A stretch of 64,000 bases of DNA, taken from contig JAKQUI010000077.1 in the NCBI GenBank assembly GCA_029562645.1, positions 300,625 through 364,624 of the forward strand. Direction: 5' to 3'. How positions within the stretch are numbered: position 1 is the stretch's first letter; each line of letters opens with the position of its first letter. Positions 16,832-25,227 of the stretch are shown here, piece by piece. The DNA is from Spirochaetota bacterium. GTDB lineage: Bacteria; Spirochaetota; UBA4802; JAKQUI01. The notes under the pieces are model-generated. The model did no database searches. It was not told where the DNA came from and worked only from the letters and a program-made list of their open reading frames with translations. A program made the position numbers and the translations under genes.

Positions 16832-17500
16832 ATGGAAATCAAGGTATTGCAGGACATCTTCGAGTCGAACCGCAACATGGCCGACGAGATCGCGGCCCTC
16901 TTGAAGGAGAAGAAGGTCTACATGATAGACCTGATGAGCTCGCCGGGATCGGGGAAGACCACCATCACCGACCGCCTCATCGGCGCGCTCAAGGGGAGCT
17001 TCCGGATCGCGGTGATCGAGGGCGACATCAAGACCACCAAGGACGCCGAGAAGCTCGCAAAACACGACATCCCCATCATCCAAATCGAGACGGCGCGCTT
17101 CAGCGGCGACTGCCACCTCGAAAGCTCGTGGATCCGCAAGTGCCTCGACGGGTTCGACCTGGACAATCTCGACCTCGTGATCATCGAGAACATCGGCAAT
17201 CTCGTGTGCCCCGCGGAGTTCCAGCTCGGCGACGACGAGCGCATCGTGGTGCTCTCCGTGACCGAGGGCGAGGACAAGCCGGTCAAGTACCCGCTCATGT
17301 TCAACTCGTCGCACACGCTGCTGTTGAACAAGATCGACCTGCTGCCGCACCTCGAATACAGCATGGACGAGGTGATGGAGAACGTGCGACGGACGAACCC
17401 GACCATCGTCACCTTCCCCGTGAGCGCGAAGACGGGCGAGGGCTTCGACGCCGTTGTCGCCCATCTTGCACGGCGGATACGTGAGAAGACGGGGAAGTAG
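16832..17500 (+). CDS. hypB: hydrogenase nickel-incorporation GTPase HypB
   Basis: 222 residues. The G-domain shows a P-loop SSPGSGKTT (36-44), the switch region EGDIKTTKDAEK, the conserved metal-binding GDCHLES, ENIGNLVCPAEF and the guanine-specificity motif LNKIDLLPH. SAKTGEGFDA closes the domain. HypB inserts nickel into [NiFe]-hydrogenase large subunits with HypA. This copy lacks the N-terminal Cys/His-rich nickel-storage region, so it is the short form. AAGGAGGGG precedes the ATG. It is 32 kb from the hydrogenase structural genes and no other hyp gene is in the window; its client is presumably that enzyme. Confidence 0.95.
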   Translation: MEIKVLQDIFESNRNMADEIAALLKEKKVYMIDLMSSPGSGKTTITDRLIGALKGSFRIAVIEGDIKTTKDAEKLAKHDIPIIQIETARFSGDCHLESSWIRKCLDGFDLDNLDLVIIENIGNLVCPAEFQLGDDERIVVLSVTEGEDKPVKYPLMFNSSHTLLLNKIDLLPHLEYSMDEVMENVRRTNPTIVTFPVSAKTGEGFDAVVAHLARRIREKTGK

Positions 17501-17549
17501 AGACGTTCGCTTCCCTCGCGCATGCGCGCGCATGGATCGCGCGTAACGC

Positions 17550-18149
17550 TTACTCCTCGATATCCAGGCCGTAGAGGCTCTTCGCGCAGCGCGGGCAGAT
17601 GCCGTGGGTGAAGGCCAGGGGCGCGATCGCCGCGACGAAAAGCTCCACCGGCACCCATCCGCCCGCGGCGCTTTTCACCCCCTTGCACGAGGCGCACATG
17701 GAAACGAGCGGACGGCCGCCCGTCGACTTCGACGAACGGCCGGTCGTGGCCCAGTCCCCGGCGTGGAATGCGGACTTCCCCGACGTCGTGACGGGCTTCC
17801 CGATAACCATGATGCACTTCTTCCGCCCGAGCTTGATGAGGCTGCTGGTCAGCTCGAGCGTGATGCGGCGCCCGGAAAACGTCACCAGGGTCTCCACCGT
17901 GTGCGAGAGGAAGGGCATCCCCCGGTCGTGTTCATTGAGCCGTGCGCGCACCTTTTCATGGAAGTGGGGCAGGATGAAATCGAAGATGTTGCGCCCCATG
18001 ATTTTTTTCCCGCGCGAGTGTTCAATGACCTCCAGGCCCTGCCGGTTCACGTACACGATTGCGAGGTTGTGGTGGATGATGACCGGATACGGAAGGCTGT
18101 CCAGGAAGAGGAGCGACTTCCGATATTGTGTAAACTGTTCGTGTATCAT
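17550..18149 (-). CDS. PAS-domain sensor protein with C-terminal CxxC pair
   Basis: 199 residues. Residues ~15-120 form a PAS fold (YPVIIHHNLAIVYVNRQG; GRNIFDFILP). A second part (~150-192) carries C152xxC155 and C185xxC188 in the arrangement CASCKGV...HGICPRCAKSLYG, a short putative zinc-ribbon element that I know from the ends of many PAS or response-regulator proteins of environmental bacteria. There is no kinase, HTH or cyclase output domain, so it probably acts through protein contact. It is convergent with hypB, 49 bp apart. A strong bidirectional-looking terminator lies upstream, between it and the small repeat protein. Confidence 0.75.
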   Translation of the reverse strand: MIHEQFTQYRKSLLFLDSLPYPVIIHHNLAIVYVNRQGLEVIEHSRGKKIMGRNIFDFILPHFHEKVRARLNEHDRGMPFLSHTVETLVTFSGRRITLELTSSLIKLGRKKCIMVIGKPVTTSGKSAFHAGDWATTGRSSKSTGGRPLVSMCASCKGVKSAAGGWVPVELFVAAIAPLAFTHGICPRCAKSLYGLDIEE

Positions 18150-18183
18150 GAATATAGAGCGTCGTTACGGGCCTGAAATTGAC

Positions 18184-18234
18184 AAAAAAAAACCCGGATT
18201 TCGCGATTGTATCGCGTTCCGGGCTTTTTTTTCT
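18184..18234. terminator. strong hairpin with A and T tracts
   Basis: AACCCGGA..TTCGCGAT / ATCGCG..TTCCGGGC flanked by eight or more A on the left and a run of eight T on the right. On the minus strand it ends transcription of the small repeat-protein gene (18246-18581). Confidence 0.75.
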
Positions 18235-18245
18235 AAAAAAACCGG

Positions 18246-18581
18246 CTAGAATCCGAAATCGCCGGAAAAAAAGACAAGCACCGCGGCCACGGCGCGCCGG
18301 GCATATGCGTCTCCACAGCAGCTGGACGCCGATCCCCAGATGGAGCCGCCCTTGCGGATGGTTCCGCCGGATTCGATCGCGCCGATGATGCTGCCCGACT
18401 TGCGGAACGTCCCGTTCGACTCGATCTGTCCCACGATGGAGCCCGACTTGCGGATGGTGCCGCTGGACGACACCTCGGCCCACATCGAGCCGCCCTTGCG
18501 GATCTGAATGTCGGCGTAGCCCGCCGCTGCGGTCGCGACCACCAGCGCCAGGGCGATGAGAATGATGGAGCTTTTTTTCAT
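18246..18581 (-). CDS. small secreted protein with 16-residue repeats
   Basis: 111 residues. The signal peptide MKKSSIILIALALVV..AGYA is followed by near-perfect 16-residue repeats: IRKGGSMWAEVSSSGT, IRKSGSIVGQIESNGT, FRKSGSIIGAIESGGT, and a partial IRKGGSIWGSAS. This regular strand-turn pattern resembles small '5-fold beta-flower'-type proteins, which is my recollection and not verified. A cysteine pair (SSCCGD) follows, then a hydrophobic end (VAAVLVFFSGDFGF). The ATG is preceded by GGAGG at good distance. Function unknown. It is a monocistronic unit with its own terminator. Confidence 0.75.
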   Translation of the reverse strand: MKKSSIILIALALVVATAAAGYADIQIRKGGSMWAEVSSSGTIRKSGSIVGQIESNGTFRKSGSIIGAIESGGTIRKGGSIWGSASSCCGDAYARRAVAAVLVFFSGDFGF

Positions 18582-18773
18582 GTGTACCTCCAGTTGGTAA
18601 AATAGAGCGTGCGATTGGGGCGCTGACCCCGAGAAACCTCGCTCTCCAGCCCATTGTTCCCGATAGTGGGGGGGCGTGTGGAAAATGGCTTCAATTAGTG
18701 AGATAAAACCGATAACTATCGGTAGCAGGGGAAATGGAGGATGTCAAGGATATTTGGGCTGTGGTAAAATTGA

Positions 18774-18838
18774 GGGGCTCTGACTCCCCGGATACCTTCC
18801 TCCCGTTCCACCGCTCCCGCAAGGAGAGGGAGGTCTGG
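18774..18838. repeat. dispersed GC-rich palindromic repeat, copy d, preceded by a GGGGCTCTGACTCCCC element
   Basis: GGGGCTCTGACTCCCC (18774-18789) abuts CCTTCCTCCCGTTCCACCGC then TCCCGCAAGGAGAGGGAGGT. Both repeat families meet here. They occupy the middle of the 333-bp gap between 18582 and 18914, which otherwise holds only the terminator at 18863. Confidence 0.5.
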
Positions 18839-18862
18839 AATGGTTTCAAACGGTAAAACCGA

Positions 18863-18889
18863 ACAAGGCGGGAATCAACCCCGCCTTGT
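18863..18889 (-). terminator. Rho-independent terminator of the Ig/SBBP lipoprotein gene
   Basis: ACAAGGCGGG / CCCGCCTTGT, perfect 10-bp stem, followed on the minus strand by TCGGTTTTACC. 26 bp beyond the stop codon at 18915. Confidence 0.75.
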
Positions 18890-18914
18890 GATGAATATCG
18901 CATGGAATAATCCA

Positions 18915-21900
18915 TCAGTACATATCGCCTTTGTGGTTGTATCGGAGAATGAAACAATCCGTGCCTCCCACATTGGCGTTCCCATAAAACGGATTTGAGT
19001 CGGTAGTGCCGGAGATGAAGATATTCATGTCGTTTTTGGCGCTCAGGCCACTTGCATTATCGGCACCTGCGCCGCTAGCATAGCGGGTCCACTCGCATAT
19101 GCCGCCAAGATCGTATTTGGCTATAAACGCATCGCTTGTGGTGCTTGGCAACGAGCCAATCACGCCGGAAACGTAAATCGAGTTGTTTATAATCTCGATT
19201 CCGGAAGTCCGGTCAAGTAAGTCATCGGTAGAGCCAAAGCGCCTGCACCATACCGTGGTTCCATCGAGCCCAATTTTGGCTATATAGGCATCATGGCGGG
19301 TATGTGCCGGGTTTGGCATGGGCTGGCCGCAAAAAGTTGTAGCTTTCGAACCGCCGACGATGTATACATATTGGGTCCCATCTTCTTGGTTTGTGGCAAT
19401 AGAACCAATACTTGCTCCAAGCTGAGGGCCACTCTGGAAGCCGGCAACCCAATTGAGTTTAGTGCATGTACTACTAAATCGATAATACTGCAATCCGGTG
19501 CCAGCAAGTGAGATAAGATGGATCATTTCACTGCCGATGGAGCCGGAGATGGCCATTTCGCCAATGCCATCAACTGCGGGTGAGTCGTTGTAGGTGAGGG
19601 GACCAACTAATACATTGCCGTCGGTATCATATTTAACAATGAATGTTTCTTCGTTCATTACTCCTGTTACATATACCATATTATCGATTATCGCTATCGA
19701 TCCCGCACTGTCAACATTGGCGGTGCCAAATTGCTTTTTCCAAACCAATGTGCCGCTGGAGGCATACTTGATCACAAAGGCATCGGAACCGCCATAACTT
19801 CCCGGGGGATCTACCAGGTCCCCGGTTGTCTCTCCAACAATATATATGTCGCCATTGGCGTCGATCGCGATATCATGTGAATACTCAACACCATAACCGG
19901 TTCCATCTATCCGGGTGGCAACCATCCTTGACCATAACGCTTCACCTGTCGCGGAGAATTTTTTCGTTGTGACATTTACAGTGGTGATAGGCGTGTGGGG
20001 TTCGATTGTTTGGACATACGTGCCCGTGACATATATTGATCCATCGGTTTTATTGACCACCATGCTTCTGGCGGTGTTATCGCTCGTGTCTCCCCAGTAG
20101 ATGGGCGCCATGTTCTCCACCACGGCATTGATGCTGGGGCCGGCAACGGTGTTTCCCACCTTGTCGGTGGCGACGGCGTGCACGGTATAGGTGCCGTTGG
20201 GATACGATCCCGACTCGGTGTCCCAGTTGACCGTGCAGGGGGATGACGAGCAGGAGCCGATGAGCGCCCCCGCCACATACACCTCGATCTTATCGAGGTT
20301 GGTGTCGGTGGCGGTCGCCTTTACGGGGTACACGTTGTAGGCGATTCCGTTGTGCAGCGGATCGGTGATCGCCACGTCCGTAGGCGGACCGTTGTCGATG
20401 GTGATGCCGACCGGCGCGCTGGTGATGGAGTTGCCGGCCTTGTCGAACGCCATCGCGTACAGGGTGTGCGCTCCTTCGGTGCTCGAAACCCAGAGTGTGG
20501 AGTACGGGGTCGTGGCGTCCTCGCCCACCTTGTTGGCGGGGGCGGTGCCGTCCACGTAGAACTCGACGCGGTCAATCGGATTGGGGTCGGACGGCGTCGC
20601 CGCGATCGTTATGGTCCCCTTGAGCAGCGCCCCGGGGGCCGGGACGGTGATGCTCACCGTCGGGTTGGTGTTGTCCACTATAACCGTCGTGTCATTGTCG
20701 GTGTCAATGTTGCCGGCGGCGTCGTAGGCAATCGCCCTGAGCGCGTACGAACCGTCCGGATATGAACCGGAGGTGGTATTCCATACGTAGGTGTATGGCT
20801 CCGCGGTGAAGGTCGCGACGGGCGTCGGGTTGGCCCCGATGTACAGTTCCACCTTTGAGACGCTGGTGTTGTCGCTTGCGCTTATGGCCACGCTTACGGC
20901 GTTGCCACGCACATTGTCGCCGTTGATGTGGCTGGTGATATTCACCGACGGATTCACGTTGTCGAACGTGACAGTGGTGTCATCGTCCAGCACCTGGTTT
21001 CCGGCGCTGTCGAAGGCGCGCGCGGAGATGTTATGCGTTGTGTTCGCGTAATTGGCGGTATTGACATCAAAGAGAAAGGGCGCTGCCGTCTTCTGGCCGC
21101 ACAGCGCGCCGTCGATCAACAGGTCCACCCGGGCGATGGTGCCGCCGTTGGGATCGGACGCGGAAACCTCGAAGACGTTGTTGCCTTTCAAAAAATTGCC
21201 GTTGTCGGGCGTCTCCACATTGGCAATGGGATTGGTCTTGTCCACGTAGATGGGTATTTCTGAAATCGCGGTATTGTCCGCCTGGTCATAGGCGGTGGCG
21301 CGAAGGGTGTGGTTGCCTTCAGTTGCCGCGTTCGCGTTCCATGAGATGCTGTATGGAGCAGTGGTGTCCAGATCGATCATCGTGCCTTCGGGATAAAGGT
21401 GGAATTCCACCCGCTTGATGGAGTCATTGTCGTTCGCCGTTGCCGATATGGTGGTCGCATTGTTCACGCGCGCGCCGCTGGCGGGCGCGGTTAGGTTTAC
21501 CGACGGGACGGCGTTGTCCACATACACCACGGTGGCCGCCGTGGTAGCCGCGACGCCCGCGCCATTGGTGGTTCGTATGGTGAGGTTATGGTTCCCGTTC
21601 GAGTTGAGCGTCGTGTCCCAGTTGTAGCTGTATGGCGTTGCGGTGTCCGTGGCATGAAGAGGGCCGTCGACGAAGAACTCGACCTTCTCGATGCCGGATT
21701 CCGAGTCGATGGCGTTTGCGCTGATGGTCGTGGACTGGCGTACGCGGTTGCCTGCCGTGGGGGCGGTAATTACGTTGGTGCCGGCCGCCGTATCGTCGCG
21801 GTGAATGACGTCGGTAGTCTGCCCCACCTGCAGATTGTCGCCGGTAACCGTTATGGTGATGGTGTTGTTGCCGCTGGCGAGCCATGAGGCCTGGATGACC

Positions 21901-23090
21901 GAGTCCACCGGGACGTCGGCGGTCGCCCGGCCGCTCAATCGCACCGATCCATTGGCGGTGATGGTGTAGTCGCCGTCCATGTTGCAGGTCCACGAGAGCG
22001 TGCTCGTGGTATAGCCCGCGGTGCTCACGAAATCGCGCGAGGTGGTCACATTGTAAAAACTTGGGGCCGCCGCAAAAATGCGGTAGGTGGCGCTCCCTAT
22101 AGGGCCGACATTGCCAACCGAGTCGCGCGCGACGTATTTCACGTAATAGGTCTGGTTGTCGCCGGCGCTGCCGATAACTATCGACGCAAGGGGACCGGCG
22201 ACCACCGTGCCGTTGCCGGTGAAGTTCGGATCGGCCGGATTGGGGGTGGTGCTGACCACATACGACAGGTCGGACGAAAGCGTCTCGTGCGTGTCAAGCG
22301 TCACCGAGACGGGATCGGCGGAGGTGAGGCTTCCCGGCGTGGCTGTGGCTATCGGCTCGTCGTCGTCGTTTATTATGGTAAACGAACCGCTGCCTTCCTG
22401 ACCCATGGCATCCAGTACTACTATGACAATTCGGTCTCCTGCGGTGCCGGGAAACAGTCGTGGAGAGAGGTGGCTCGCGGTGTCGGAACCATAGAGTGTG
22501 AAATTAACGGTACTTCCCGCTGAGCAGTATGTTGCCGGTTTGCCGGTGTCAAATGTCGCGGTTCCGTTGGGATCATCGACAACATGAACCTGGTAGAATC
22601 CGCTCCCGCTGCTAGTGAAGCTCGCGCCGACGGTGGAATCTGATTTGATACGGTCCGCTGGAGCGGAGGTGCTAACACTTGGCCCGGAGTTACCTTCTCC
22701 AATTTCAAGAATCTGTACCACAGAGGACTCTTTTGGATCTGATACGGTAAGCGTTACGGTGACAGGGATGTTCGGTCGGACTTGGTCGTTGGTTATGAAG
22801 GTAACTGTGCTGGTATTGCCGGTATCCAATTGGTTTTGAAAGAAACCGTAATCGGACTTATATTCATATCGGAGCTCCTCACCCTCGGGATCGGTTGCCT
22901 CTGCGGATAAATGGATGACCATATTGGGTTCCATGGCGGTTCCGGTGGCCACGTCGGACGTGAAGGCCTTGATTTCTGGTATTTGATTTGGCTTAAACTG
23001 CTGTATCTCCTCTAGCATCCTGTCTCCACAGGCAAGCGAGGTTAGGAGAAAAAATGAAATGAGGAGTACCGCTAAGTATTCCCTGATCAT
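18915..23090 (-). CDS. 1391-residue lipoprotein with tandem bacterial Ig-like domains and an SBBP beta-propeller region
   Basis: The signal peptide ends in the lipobox LTSLAC. After an N-terminal PKD/cadherin-like part (~30-400), seven tandem Ig-like domains (~440-1010) share DN..P.V.IT.P..G..v.G...I.a.a.D......v.Fyvdg......t..pYs..Wnt....G.htl.a.a.D.agN. The C-terminal ~370 residues carry SBBP-type propeller blades, for example GDIYIVGETTGD and NSIYVSGVIGS. It is presumably a surface-exposed adhesin or matrix lipoprotein. Base composition changes inside the gene: the Ig section is clearly GC-richer than the N-terminal (beyond ~22380) and C-terminal (before ~20095) parts, suggesting domain shuffling. 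No operon partners. Confidence 0.88.
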   Translation of the reverse strand: MIREYLAVLLISFFLLTSLACGDRMLEEIQQFKPNQIPEIKAFTSDVATGTAMEPNMVIHLSAEATDPEGEELRYEYKSDYGFFQNQLDTGNTSTVTFITNDQVRPNIPVTVTLTVSDPKESSVVQILEIGEGNSGPSVSTSAPADRIKSDSTVGASFTSSGSGFYQVHVVDDPNGTATFDTGKPATYCSAGSTVNFTLYGSDTASHLSPRLFPGTAGDRIVIVVLDAMGQEGSGSFTIINDDDEPIATATPGSLTSADPVSVTLDTHETLSSDLSYVVSTTPNPADPNFTGNGTVVAGPLASIVIGSAGDNQTYYVKYVARDSVGNVGPIGSATYRIFAAAPSFYNVTTSRDFVSTAGYTTSTLSWTCNMDGDYTITANGSVRLSGRATADVPVDSVIQASWLASGNNTITITVTGDNLQVGQTTDVIHRDDTAAGTNVITAPTAGNRVRQSTTISANAIDSESGIEKVEFFVDGPLHATDTATPYSYNWDTTLNSNGNHNLTIRTTNGAGVAATTAATVVYVDNAVPSVNLTAPASGARVNNATTISATANDNDSIKRVEFHLYPEGTMIDLDTTAPYSISWNANAATEGNHTLRATAYDQADNTAISEIPIYVDKTNPIANVETPDNGNFLKGNNVFEVSASDPNGGTIARVDLLIDGALCGQKTAAPFLFDVNTANYANTTHNISARAFDSAGNQVLDDDTTVTFDNVNPSVNITSHINGDNVRGNAVSVAISASDNTSVSKVELYIGANPTPVATFTAEPYTYVWNTTSGSYPDGSYALRAIAYDAAGNIDTDNDTTVIVDNTNPTVSITVPAPGALLKGTITIAATPSDPNPIDRVEFYVDGTAPANKVGEDATTPYSTLWVSSTEGAHTLYAMAFDKAGNSITSAPVGITIDNGPPTDVAITDPLHNGIAYNVYPVKATATDTNLDKIEVYVAGALIGSCSSSPCTVNWDTESGSYPNGTYTVHAVATDKVGNTVAGPSINAVVENMAPIYWGDTSDNTARSMVVNKTDGSIYVTGTYVQTIEPHTPITTVNVTTKKFSATGEALWSRMVATRIDGTGYGVEYSHDIAIDANGDIYIVGETTGDLVDPPGSYGGSDAFVIKYASSGTLVWKKQFGTANVDSAGSIAIIDNMVYVTGVMNEETFIVKYDTDGNVLVGPLTYNDSPAVDGIGEMAISGSIGSEMIHLISLAGTGLQYYRFSSTCTKLNWVAGFQSGPQLGASIGSIATNQEDGTQYVYIVGGSKATTFCGQPMPNPAHTRHDAYIAKIGLDGTTVWCRRFGSTDDLLDRTSGIEIINNSIYVSGVIGSLPSTTSDAFIAKYDLGGICEWTRYASGAGADNASGLSAKNDMNIFISGTTDSNPFYGNANVGGTDCFILRYNHKGDMY

Positions 23091-23239
23091 ATCAGTGCTC
23101 TTTGTTTATTTTTATAGACTTCAAGTTAATAAAAAGTCCATATATCCGTATTAATTTACACCAAATGTTGAACTCAGTCAAATGAATCAAGGACATTTTT
23201 GTACTTTTTATAATTTGTGAGCATATTCAAAGATGAATA

Positions 23240-24103
23240 TTAAAAACGGATGCCAAGGCCAGCGGTGTAGAAGAGATTGCTCATGGTGGTCCCCTCGTCG
23301 ATGATGATGCCGTATTCCACGAGGGTCTTGACAAAGAGGAAGTTTTTAATGAGCTCGAAGTTGAATCCCAGCCCGGCCACACCGAGTCCCTTGTAGCCAC
23401 GGTAGGTCTTCCCCTCGCCGTTGTCGTAGTCCAGGATGGCCGTCCCCAGGCTCAGGTGGGGTACGATGCTGAAAAATGACAGTTTGAAGACGTACTCGGC
23501 GCCAAAGAGGACCGGGATGACCTTGAATTTTATCTGGTCGTACTTCGCGCTTGTGCAGTCGGAAAAGCCAGCCGCGATCCGGATGCGCATATTGCGGACA
23601 TAGGGCAGGTTGAAATCCGTCACCAGCAGGGCATAGGGCGAGGGCTTTAGCTCGGAAGTCCCGGGATTGAGGGGATGATAGATGCCGCCCAGCACGGCCA
23701 CCTCGGGTTCCAAGAGGACGATCTCCTCGGGCGACATCTGTTTGATATCCTTCTTGAGGATGGTCTCCTCCTGCGCCTTGTCCTTGTCGCGGCGGATGAT
23801 GACCTTGGTATTGTCCTGGTCCACGATGTAGCCCTTGACGACCTTCCCGTCGTTCATCAGGAGGTACATCAGCTCCATCTCCTCCTCGCCGAAGAGGATG
23901 CGCTGGATGTCCTCGCGCTTGATGTTCCAGGTCTTGTGCTTGGTCTGGACGGTGACCGACTGGTCGTCCTCCTGGATGATGGCGCCCTTGATCACCTGCC
24001 CGTCTTTGAGGTAGACAACCTCGGCGGCGGCGGGTGTCATCAGCGCGATGATGAGAGGGATTTCGAGGGCGATCCAACGGCATGTAGTAAGTATCTTTTT
24101 CAT
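23240..24103 (-). CDS. outer-membrane beta-barrel-like protein with two N-terminal 'KDG' modules
   Basis: About 287 residues; ATG at 24103 or two codons earlier (24109). A signal peptide ends near PAAA-EV. Two short beta modules follow: VYLKDGQVIKGAIIQEDDQS and LMNDGKVVKGYIVDQDNTK, each ending with a ..DI.. motif (KREDIQRI; KKDIKQM). The second half (~150-287) alternates hydrophobic residues and ends GLGIRF, a C-terminal aromatic that suits beta-barrel insertion. The same KDG module ends the neighbouring FecR gene 81 bp upstream, so the two probably work together in the envelope. Function unknown. The genes are separated only by a copy of the palindromic repeat. Confidence 0.75.
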   Translation of the reverse strand: MKKILTTCRWIALEIPLIIALMTPAAAEVVYLKDGQVIKGAIIQEDDQSVTVQTKHKTWNIKREDIQRILFGEEEMELMYLLMNDGKVVKGYIVDQDNTKVIIRRDKDKAQEETILKKDIKQMSPEEIVLLEPEVAVLGGIYHPLNPGTSELKPSPYALLVTDFNLPYVRNMRIRIAAGFSDCTSAKYDQIKFKVIPVLFGAEYVFKLSFFSIVPHLSLGTAILDYDNGEGKTYRGYKGLGVAGLGFNFELIKNFLFVKTLVEYGIIIDEGTTMSNLFYTAGLGIRF

Positions 24104-24150
24104 TTCCACTATTCCGCAAAACTACGTTAGACGTTCGTCTTTCTTTGATA

Positions 24151-24186
24151 CCTCCCCCGATCGAAGAGGGAGGTCGGGTGGGGGCA
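24151..24186. repeat. dispersed GC-rich palindromic repeat, copy e
   Basis: CCTCCCCCGATCGAAGAGGG then AGGTCGGGTGGGGGCAG. It lies inside the FecR/barrel gene pair and may act as an mRNA hairpin between the two. Confidence 0.6.
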
Positions 24187-24190
24187 GGCG

Positions 24191-25120
24191 CTATTTGATG
24201 TCTTCGCGCCGCCTGAAGTCGTTCTTCCCGATGGTGATGATGCCATCGCCGGTGTCGATGGTTATATTCAGCGCATCCTGCGAGACGACGTTCCCCGCGA
24301 TCTTCGAGCCGTCCTTCATGTGGAACATGGTGATGCGCTTGCCCAGCTTGCGAAGCCGGTCAAGCGGTGAGAGCTTGGCCAATTCTTTCAGAAACTCGAT
24401 CTTCTTGTCTATCTCGTCCTCGGCGAGCTTGAGCTTCCGGAAATGCTCCTTTATTTGCTCGATGGTCATCGCGTCCAGGTTGTCGAGATAGTGGTGCAAC
24501 GAGTATTTTTCGAGTTCGGCCGCGCGGATGGACATGGTGGGTCCGCGGCGGACCTTCTGGTCTTTGTCAATGGTGACGGTCTCGCCCTGCTTCACCGGGA
24601 TCTCCTGCGGCGCGGCGACCGCCGCCTTGAGCAGGGTGATGACGATCTCGCCCTCCTTGACGGATATCGTGGTCTCCTTCTTCTCGTCGCTGTACTCGGT
24701 GAGGAACTCGGTCCCGCGGATCGCGATCGTGAGCGTTGGCGTGGTAATCCGGTATTTCTTGTCGGCGGTGAGCTTCTTGATCTTCGAGAAGATGGCGCCG
24801 TTTGCGAGCGAGATATCGGTGTTGGTGCCGTTCTGGGCGATCGCCTTGAAGAGGACCTCCGTCTTCTCAAAGACGCGCACCACGCCCGTATCGCGCAACT
24901 GTATGGTGATCTCGGACTTCTCGCCCGTCTGAACCGTGTCACTCTCATCGACGCCCGCCTTGATCTCGGGCTTCCGCGCCTCTTTCTGCGCGTTGACGAG
25001 CTGCACCTCGCCGATGAAGTTGAGGACGAACGCCTTGGTGATCTTCGGTGCGTGCTTGCAGAAGAAAACGGTGCCAGCGAGTGTGACTGCGAGCGCAATA
25101 GTCGTCATGCGTGAAAACAT
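24191..25120 (-). CDS. FecR-domain lipoprotein
   Basis: 309 residues from the ATG at 25120 (GGAG six bases upstream); an earlier ATG at 25132 is less likely. The signal peptide ends TVFFCK, a spirochaete-like relaxed lipobox. The FecR domain (~30-170) shows FIGEVQLVNAQ, DTVQTGEKSEITIQLRDTG and the hallmark TPTLTIAIRGTEFLTEYSD, then VKEGEI and VKQGETVTID. A helical charged stretch (~190-265) follows, and the C-terminus is a KDG module (FHMKDGSKIAGNV...DFRRREDI) like that in the next gene. FecR domains of this stand-alone lipoprotein type are thought to be periplasmic or cell-wall binding and are not necessarily sigma regulators. It is first in a two-gene unit. Confidence 0.85.
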   Translation of the reverse strand: MFSRMTTIALAVTLAGTVFFCKHAPKITKAFVLNFIGEVQLVNAQKEARKPEIKAGVDESDTVQTGEKSEITIQLRDTGVVRVFEKTEVLFKAIAQNGTNTDISLANGAIFSKIKKLTADKKYRITTPTLTIAIRGTEFLTEYSDEKKETTISVKEGEIVITLLKAAVAAPQEIPVKQGETVTIDKDQKVRRGPTMSIRAAELEKYSLHHYLDNLDAMTIEQIKEHFRKLKLAEDEIDKKIEFLKELAKLSPLDRLRKLGKRITMFHMKDGSKIAGNVVSQDALNITIDTGDGIITIGKNDFRRREDIK

Positions 25121-25227
25121 GTCGTACTCCATTGATCGTGATTAATTAGTGATACTAAAATAGGAGCAATTTTATAAAATGTCAATAATTTTTATTTATG
25201 CGGTCACGGATCACGCATTCGCCCCGT

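Noticed and set aside
18691..18957. Minus-strand open frame downstream of the Ig/SBBP gene
   Set aside because: It spans the terminator and a dispersed repeat and overlaps the end of the larger gene; no coding signature.
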